The notes under the pieces are model-generated. The model was not told the origin of the DNA. It searched no databases and was given only the letters and a program-made list of their open reading frames with translations. The translations under genes were made by a program, and so were the position numbers. Positions 50,564-54,488 of a DNA stretch of 54,488 nucleotides are shown here, piece after piece (position 1 is the first letter of the stretch; every line of letters begins with the position of its first letter). Location: contig NZ_LRTR01000403.1 of NCBI RefSeq assembly GCF_001550375.1, forward strand, positions 1 through 54,488, read 5' to 3'. Source of the DNA: Streptomyces europaeiscabiei. GTDB taxonomy: Bacteria; Actinomycetota; Actinomycetes; Streptomycetales; Streptomycetaceae.

Positions 50564-51304
50564 ATGAGTTTCCTGGACAACCTCTGGCGCGGGCGGGCCT
50601 CGGAGTTCGACGCGGGCAGCGCGGCGACCAACGCGATCGAGCTGACCAAGCGGCACCAGAAGGTGTCCCTCTCCAAGCAGAACGCCGCGGCGGGCCATCT
50701 GCGCGTCAACCTGTCCTGGCGGATGCGGACGTCCGACATCGGCGGACCGAAGCGGCAGAGCGTGCTGCGGCACCCCTTCAAGGCGCTCAGGCCGGAGGAG
50801 GTGCAGGCGCACAGCCAGAGCATGGTGAACGTCGACCTCGACCTCGGCTGTCTGTATGAGCTGGCCGACGGGACGAAGGGGGTCGTGCAGCCGCTGGGCG
50901 GCTTCCTCGGGGACATCAACGATCCGCCGTACATGCGGCTCAGCGGGGACGACCGGTTCGGGTCGGGATCCGGCGAGACGATGTACATCAACCTGGACCA
51001 CCGGGACGAGTTCAGGCGGATGCTGGTGTTCGTCTACATCTACGACCAGACGCCGGCTTTCGACCGTACGCACGCGGTCGTGACGTTGTATCCGAGCAAC
51101 GGTCCGCGGATCGAGATAGGCCTGGACGAGAGGCATCCGCAGGCCCGGTCGTGTGCGGTGGTGATGATCGAGAACGTCAAGGGGGAGATCACCGTGCGCC
51201 GGGAGGTGAAGTTCGTCTATGGCTTCCAGGCCGAACTCGACCGGTTGTACGGGTGGGGGCTGCAGTGGGGGCGGGGATACAAGACGAAGGCCGAGCGTTC
51301 CTAG
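50564..51304 (+). CDS. TerA-like tellurium-resistance family protein
   Basis: A 246-residue soluble protein related to TerA / TerD-fold proteins. An N-terminal segment (MSFLDNLWRGRASEFDAG) leads to a TerD-like beta sandwich: VNVDLDLGCLYELADGTKG corresponds to the DASALLL strand region of TerD, MYINLDHRDEFRRMLVFVYIYD to its central strands, and CAVVMIENVKGEITVRREVKFVYGFQAELDRLYGWGLQW to the C-terminal GYASGL region. The acidic GEGDGDDE loop is replaced by a different loop (GDDRFGSGSGETM). ATG at 50564 is preceded by GTGGGGCGGGC. Likely a structural partner of the TerD proteins. Confidence 0.82.
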   Translation: MSFLDNLWRGRASEFDAGSAATNAIELTKRHQKVSLSKQNAAAGHLRVNLSWRMRTSDIGGPKRQSVLRHPFKALRPEEVQAHSQSMVNVDLDLGCLYELADGTKGVVQPLGGFLGDINDPPYMRLSGDDRFGSGSGETMYINLDHRDEFRRMLVFVYIYDQTPAFDRTHAVVTLYPSNGPRIEIGLDERHPQARSCAVVMIENVKGEITVRREVKFVYGFQAELDRLYGWGLQWGRGYKTKAERS

Positions 51305-51335
51305 CCGCGTCGTGTCCGCGGGTTCGGTGAGGACT

Positions 51336-51359
51336 GGGCGCGCGGTTCCCCCCGCCCCT
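51336..51359 (-). repeat. Degenerate dispersed repeat, opposite orientation
   Basis: Read on the minus strand this 24-mer begins AGGGGCGGGGGGAACCGCGC, differing from the repeat core found at 23324, 26197, 37195 and 42603 by three substitutions. It lies between convergent genes, as does copy 1. Confidence 0.6.
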
Positions 51360-51389
51360 CAAGGCGTCTGGCGCCCCGGCCGTAGGCCC

Positions 51390-52214
51390 TCAGCGGCCGA
51401 TGAACTGCGGCCCCTGCGGCGGTAGGCGGAAGTTCGGGTCCAGGGCCGCCGCTGTGGGCTGGGGGTAGCCGTACGCCGGGCCGTTGGCGGTGGCGGGGGT
51501 CGGCTGGGGGTGCGGGTAGCCGTAGGCCGGCTGGGTGGGCTGTGGTGCGGGGGCCGCGGGCGGGTAGCCGTACGAGGGCTGGGACGGGACGCCGGTCGGG
51601 GGCTGCTCGGGCGGCAGCGGGGCCGAGATCTCCGGGGCCGGGGTCTGGACCGTGGCGGTCTGGTCGGCGGTGGACTCGTCGACCGAGATGCCGAAGTCCG
51701 TGGCGAGGCCCTCCAGGCCGTTGGTGTAGCCCTCACCCAGGGCGCGGAACTTCCAGCCGCCGCCGCGGCGGTACAGCTCGCCGCAGATGAGGGCGGTCTC
51801 CTCGCCGGTCTCGGGCTTGATGTCGAAGTACGCCAGCGGCTCGGCGTCGGTGACCGTGGCGTCGTACAGCAGGATGCGCAGGGACGGCACGCTGTCGAAG
51901 GAGACGTCCCCGGCGGAGGCCACGAGGAGAATCTGGCTGACAGCGGACTCGACACCCGCCAGGTCGGTCTGGATCGTGTCGGTGAGGCCTTCGGCCACGC
52001 GCTTCTGGCCGAGCCGCCACACCTTGCCCGAGGGGTGGCGCGGCTGGTTGTAGAAGACGAAGTCCTCGTCGGACCGTACGCGGCCGTCGGGACCGAGGAG
52101 CAGCGCCGAGGCGTCGACCACCGGGACACCCTGCCCGGGCGCCCAGCGCAGCACGGCGCGGACCGCCGTGGCTTCGATCGGGACGTTCGACCCCTTCAGC
52201 ATCGCGTGCGTCAT
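51390..52214 (-). CDS. Divergent TerD-family protein with Pro/Tyr-rich tail, no calcium loop
   Basis: A 274-residue protein. Residues 1-180 are a TerD domain ([20 protein letters not shown] start, [27 protein letters not shown], and [27 protein letters not shown] end). Where TerD has the acidic loop, this protein has [17 protein letters not shown], so the calcium site is missing. A disordered tail of about 95 residues follows, rich in Pro, Gln and Ala with four YGYP units, and ends [11 protein letters not shown]. It is convergent with the TerA-like gene and divergent from the lyase gene. ATG at 52214; a second Met at residue 5 is possible. Confidence 0.85.
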   Translation of the reverse strand: MTHAMLKGSNVPIEATAVRAVLRWAPGQGVPVVDASALLLGPDGRVRSDEDFVFYNQPRHPSGKVWRLGQKRVAEGLTDTIQTDLAGVESAVSQILLVASAGDVSFDSVPSLRILLYDATVTDAEPLAYFDIKPETGEETALICGELYRRGGGWKFRALGEGYTNGLEGLATDFGISVDESTADQTATVQTPAPEISAPLPPEQPPTGVPSQPSYGYPPAAPAPQPTQPAYGYPHPQPTPATANGPAYGYPQPTAAALDPNFRLPPQGPQFIGR

Positions 52215-52404
52215 GCGGTCATCCTGCCCTCTCGGTCCTGATCACGACAACGCGGGGGCGGGGAACCGCCGGTGAAACAGTCCAGCGCCCGTCATGGCCG
52301 GGTTACCAGAACTTCACGCCCGGTGGGAACTGATGTCACACATTTGTACGTACTATTACCGGCCACCATCGGGACCGGCCGCCTAGCAACCACGGGGGAA
52401 TCAC

Positions 52405-53571
52405 ATGCGTCATTTCGGGCACGTCGCCCCTGCGGAGCGTCAGCGTCTCTTCTACCGGGAGCCGGGAGTCTTCGACGCGGACTCACCGGCCCGCGTGCTT
52501 GCCGCCGCGCTGGGTGCCACGCTCTACAGCCCGGCGACCCGGGAGCGGCTGGCCGACGACATCGTCAAGCAGGCCGGGCGTGGCGTGGTCTCCATGGTGC
52601 TGTGCCTGGAGGACTCCATCGACGACTCGGAGGTCGTGGGCGCCGAGGAGAACCTCGTCCGGCAGTTCGCCGACCTCGCCGGGCGGCCGGACGCCGAGCT
52701 TCCGCTGCTGTTCATCAGGGTCCGCTTCCCCGAGCAGATACCCGACCTGGTCAGCCGATTCGGCCCGGCCGTACGGTTGCTGTCCGGGTTCGTGTTCCCG
52801 AAGTTCACCGAGGAGCGGGGCGTCGCGTTCCTGGAGGCGCTCACCGCCGCCGAGGCCACGAGCGGGCGGCGGCTGTTCGGGATGCCGGTGCTCGAATCGC
52901 CCGAGCTGATGTACAGGGAGACGCGCGTAGAGGCGCTCCAGGGCATCGCCCACACCGTCGACAAGTACCGTGACCGGGTCCTCGCGCTGCGCCTCGGCGT
53001 CACCGACTTCTGCTCCTCCTACGCCCTGCGCCGGCCGCCCGACATGACCGCGTACGACGTCCAGATCGTCGCCTCCGTGATCGCGGACGTGGTGAACGTG
53101 CTGGGGCGCGCCGACGGCACCGGGTTCACCGTGACCGGGCCGGTGTGGGAGTACTTCCGGGTCCAGGAGCGCATGTTCAAGCCACAGCTGCGCACGAGCC
53201 CCTTCCTGGCGAACCGGGCCGGACAGTTGCGCGAGTCGCTCATCGAGCACGCGCTGGACGGTCTGCTGCGCGAGATCTCCCTCGACCAGGCCAACGGGCT
53301 GCTCGGCAAGACCTGCATCCATCCCTCGCACGTCCTGCCGGTGCACGCGCTGTCCGTGGTCAGCCACGAGGAGTTCAGCGACGCCCAGGACATCGTGCGG
53401 CCCGACCGCAACGGGGGTGGGGTACTGCGCTCCGCCTCCCGCAACAAGATGAACGAGGTCAAGCCGCACCGCGCCTGGGCGGAACGGGTTCTGCAGCGCG
53501 CCGAGGCGTTCGGGGTGGCCAACGAGGACATCGGGTTCGTGGACCTGCTGGCCGCGGGTCTGCCCGACTGA
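52405..53571 (+). CDS. CitE/HpcH-like C-C bond lyase of the Ter-associated module
   Basis: A 388-residue HpcH/HpaI-aldolase/CitE superfamily protein. A TIM-barrel core is seen with the strand VSMVLCLEDSI followed by VGAEENL, the substrate-metal strands LLFIRVRFPEQIP and FVFPKFTEERG, MPVLESPELMY with the metal glutamate, and LRLGVTDFCSSYALRR. The C-terminal part contains GKTCIHPSHVLPVHA, a family landmark. CitE-like lyases cleave or form C-C bonds of acyl-CoA or keto acids. A GGGGG-containing site precedes the ATG, and TACTAT (52351-52356) is a plausible -10. It is followed after 62 bases by a phosphoribosyltransferase gene; that pair is part of the ter-linked biosynthetic set described by comparative genomics (Anantharaman, Iyer and Aravind). 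Confidence 0.87.
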   Translation: MRHFGHVAPAERQRLFYREPGVFDADSPARVLAAALGATLYSPATRERLADDIVKQAGRGVVSMVLCLEDSIDDSEVVGAEENLVRQFADLAGRPDAELPLLFIRVRFPEQIPDLVSRFGPAVRLLSGFVFPKFTEERGVAFLEALTAAEATSGRRLFGMPVLESPELMYRETRVEALQGIAHTVDKYRDRVLALRLGVTDFCSSYALRRPPDMTAYDVQIVASVIADVVNVLGRADGTGFTVTGPVWEYFRVQERMFKPQLRTSPFLANRAGQLRESLIEHALDGLLREISLDQANGLLGKTCIHPSHVLPVHALSVVSHEEFSDAQDIVRPDRNGGGVLRSASRNKMNEVKPHRAWAERVLQRAEAFGVANEDIGFVDLLAAGLPD

Positions 53572-53633
53572 ACCTCCCGCCCAGGACAGATGTGACAGAC
53601 GTCCGCACTCACGTCGTACCGACTAAGGAATCG

Positions 53634-54488
53634 ATGATTAACGCAGCGAACGACACGACCGGCACGTCCGACCCGTCCGGCGGGGTCTGGTCCGGTGCCT
53701 GGGTGGGCGAGCGGCTCGGGGTCGAACTGGTCGGGGACGAGGAACTGGGCGGGCTGCTGGGGCTCGCGCTGCGGCGCAATCCCAAGCGCGCCCATCTGCT
53801 GGTGTCGAACGTCCTCGGCAAGCATGTGCCGCAGTCGCCGGCCGTCGTGCACGGGCACGGGTTCGCGCTGGGCCGCCGGGTGCGGGAGCTGCTGGGCGCG
53901 GCCGGGGCACGGACCGCCGTCGTCCTCGGATACGCGGAGACGGCCACCGGGCTCGGGCACTCGGTCGCGGACGGGGTGGGCGAGGCGCCCTACCTCCACT
54001 CCACCCGGCGCCCGGTCGAGGGCGTCCACCAGGCGGGCGGCTTCGAGGAGTCCCACTCCCACGCGACGTCGCATCTGCTGCTGCCGGAGGACCCCACCCT
54101 GCTCGCGGGCCGGGGGCCGCTGGTGCTCGTCGACGACGAGTTCTCCACCGGGAACACGGTCCTCAACACCATCCGCGCGCTGCACGAGCGCTATCCGCGC
54201 AAGTGGTACGTCGTCGTGGCGCTGGTCGACATGCGGTCGGCCGCCGACCAGGGGCGGCTGGCCGAGTTCGCCCGGGAGATCGGGGCGCGGGTGGATCTGG
54301 TGGCCACGGCGAAGGGGACCGTGCGGCTGCCGGAGGGGGTGCTGGAGAAGGGGCAGGCGCTGGTCGCGGAGTACGAGGCCGCCTCCGCGGGGCCGGCCGG
54401 GAAGGGCGGGGCCTCGCAGGTCACCCCCGTCGATCTGGGATGGCCCGCCGGCTTGCCCGACGGGGGGCGGCACGGCTTCACCCCCGCG
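53634..54488 (+). CDS. Phosphoribosyltransferase of the Ter-associated module, 3' end outside window
   Basis: The frame is open from ATG 53634 to the end of the window (285 codons, no stop). It encodes a type I phosphoribosyltransferase domain. The PRPP-binding motif is PLVLVDDEFSTGNT (near residue 163), comparable to the acidic pair and T-G-N/K-T loop of orotate phosphoribosyltransferases, preceded by VVLGYAETATGLGHSVAD. A conserved His-rich patch (FEESHSHATSHLLL) follows. Such PRTases in ter clusters are predicted to attach a ribose phosphate to an unknown base or acyl compound. AAGGA sits 4 bases before the ATG. Its partner upstream is the CitE-like lyase. Confidence 0.85.
   Translation, partial: MINAANDTTGTSDPSGGVWSGAWVGERLGVELVGDEELGGLLGLALRRNPKRAHLLVSNVLGKHVPQSPAVVHGHGFALGRRVRELLGAAGARTAVVLGYAETATGLGHSVADGVGEAPYLHSTRRPVEGVHQAGGFEESHSHATSHLLLPEDPTLLAGRGPLVLVDDEFSTGNTVLNTIRALHERYPRKWYVVVALVDMRSAADQGRLAEFAREIGARVDLVATAKGTVRLPEGVLEKGQALVAEYEAASAGPAGKGGASQVTPVDLGWPAGLPDGGRHGFTPA

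Overview
The window is chromosomal DNA of a Streptomyces-type actinomycete. The evidence is very high GC throughout, many GTG starts with GGAGG-like ribosome sites, frequent long antisense open frames typical of such GC content, a FasR-type regulator beside a discrete type II fatty-acid synthase cluster, a single-chain pyruvate dehydrogenase E1, several TerD paralogues, actinobacterial families DUF3145 and DUF3052, and one rare TTA leucine codon. From memory (no search was run) the gene order resembles the conserved core of S. coelicolor around aceE1, the fab cluster and terD.

Layout. 1-7110: the end of a membrane-anchored low-complexity protein, then a LacI-family regulator with a lacO-like operator and a complete ytfQ-ytfR-ytfT-yjfF sugar ABC operon closed by a strong hairpin. 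7113-18399: an alpha/beta hydrolase, a GNAT acetyltransferase, a divergent MarR regulator / zinc-free NADP oxidoreductase pair, a class C beta-lactamase-like hydrolase, a large secreted M14 metallopeptidase, a protein-kinase-fold gene carrying a TTA codon, a TetR/SGNH-hydrolase pair and a CysZ-like membrane protein. 18528-25333: a secreted pyroglutamyl-peptidase-like protein lacking the family cysteine, a TetR regulator divergent from a GH3 beta-glucosidase, aldose 1-epimerase and an SGNH lipoprotein. 25688-31300: DUF3145 and the fatty-acid cluster fasR-fabD-fabH-acpP-fabF. 31477-43479: pirin, a Ser/Thr kinase, a beta-lactamase-like protein, a second GNAT protein, a MerR / aldo-keto reductase operon, DUF4429-SHOCT, a DUF1023 hydrolase, a divergent TetR / 14-TM drug exporter pair, a small membrane protein and a potassium channel. 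43578-47750: aceE, DUF3052 and a one-Cys peroxiredoxin. 47864-54488: a Ter stress-response region with two terD genes, a TerC-like DUF475 membrane protein, a TerA-like protein, a degenerate TerD with a Pro/Tyr-rich tail, a CitE-like C-C lyase and a phosphoribosyltransferase that runs off the window.

How it works together. The sugar region (LacI, Ytf importer, GH3, GalM) suggests uptake and processing of galactose- or glucose-containing saccharides. FabD, FabH, AcpP and FabF, with FasR, supply fatty acids from the acetyl-CoA made by AceE. The last 7 kb couples TerD-family calcium-binding proteins and a TerC-like membrane protein to two small-molecule enzymes; it is the least understood part and the best candidate for a poorly described system. 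A dispersed intergenic repeat beginning GGGGCGCGGGGAACTGCGCG occurs four times, plus one degenerate copy, and belongs to none of the genes.
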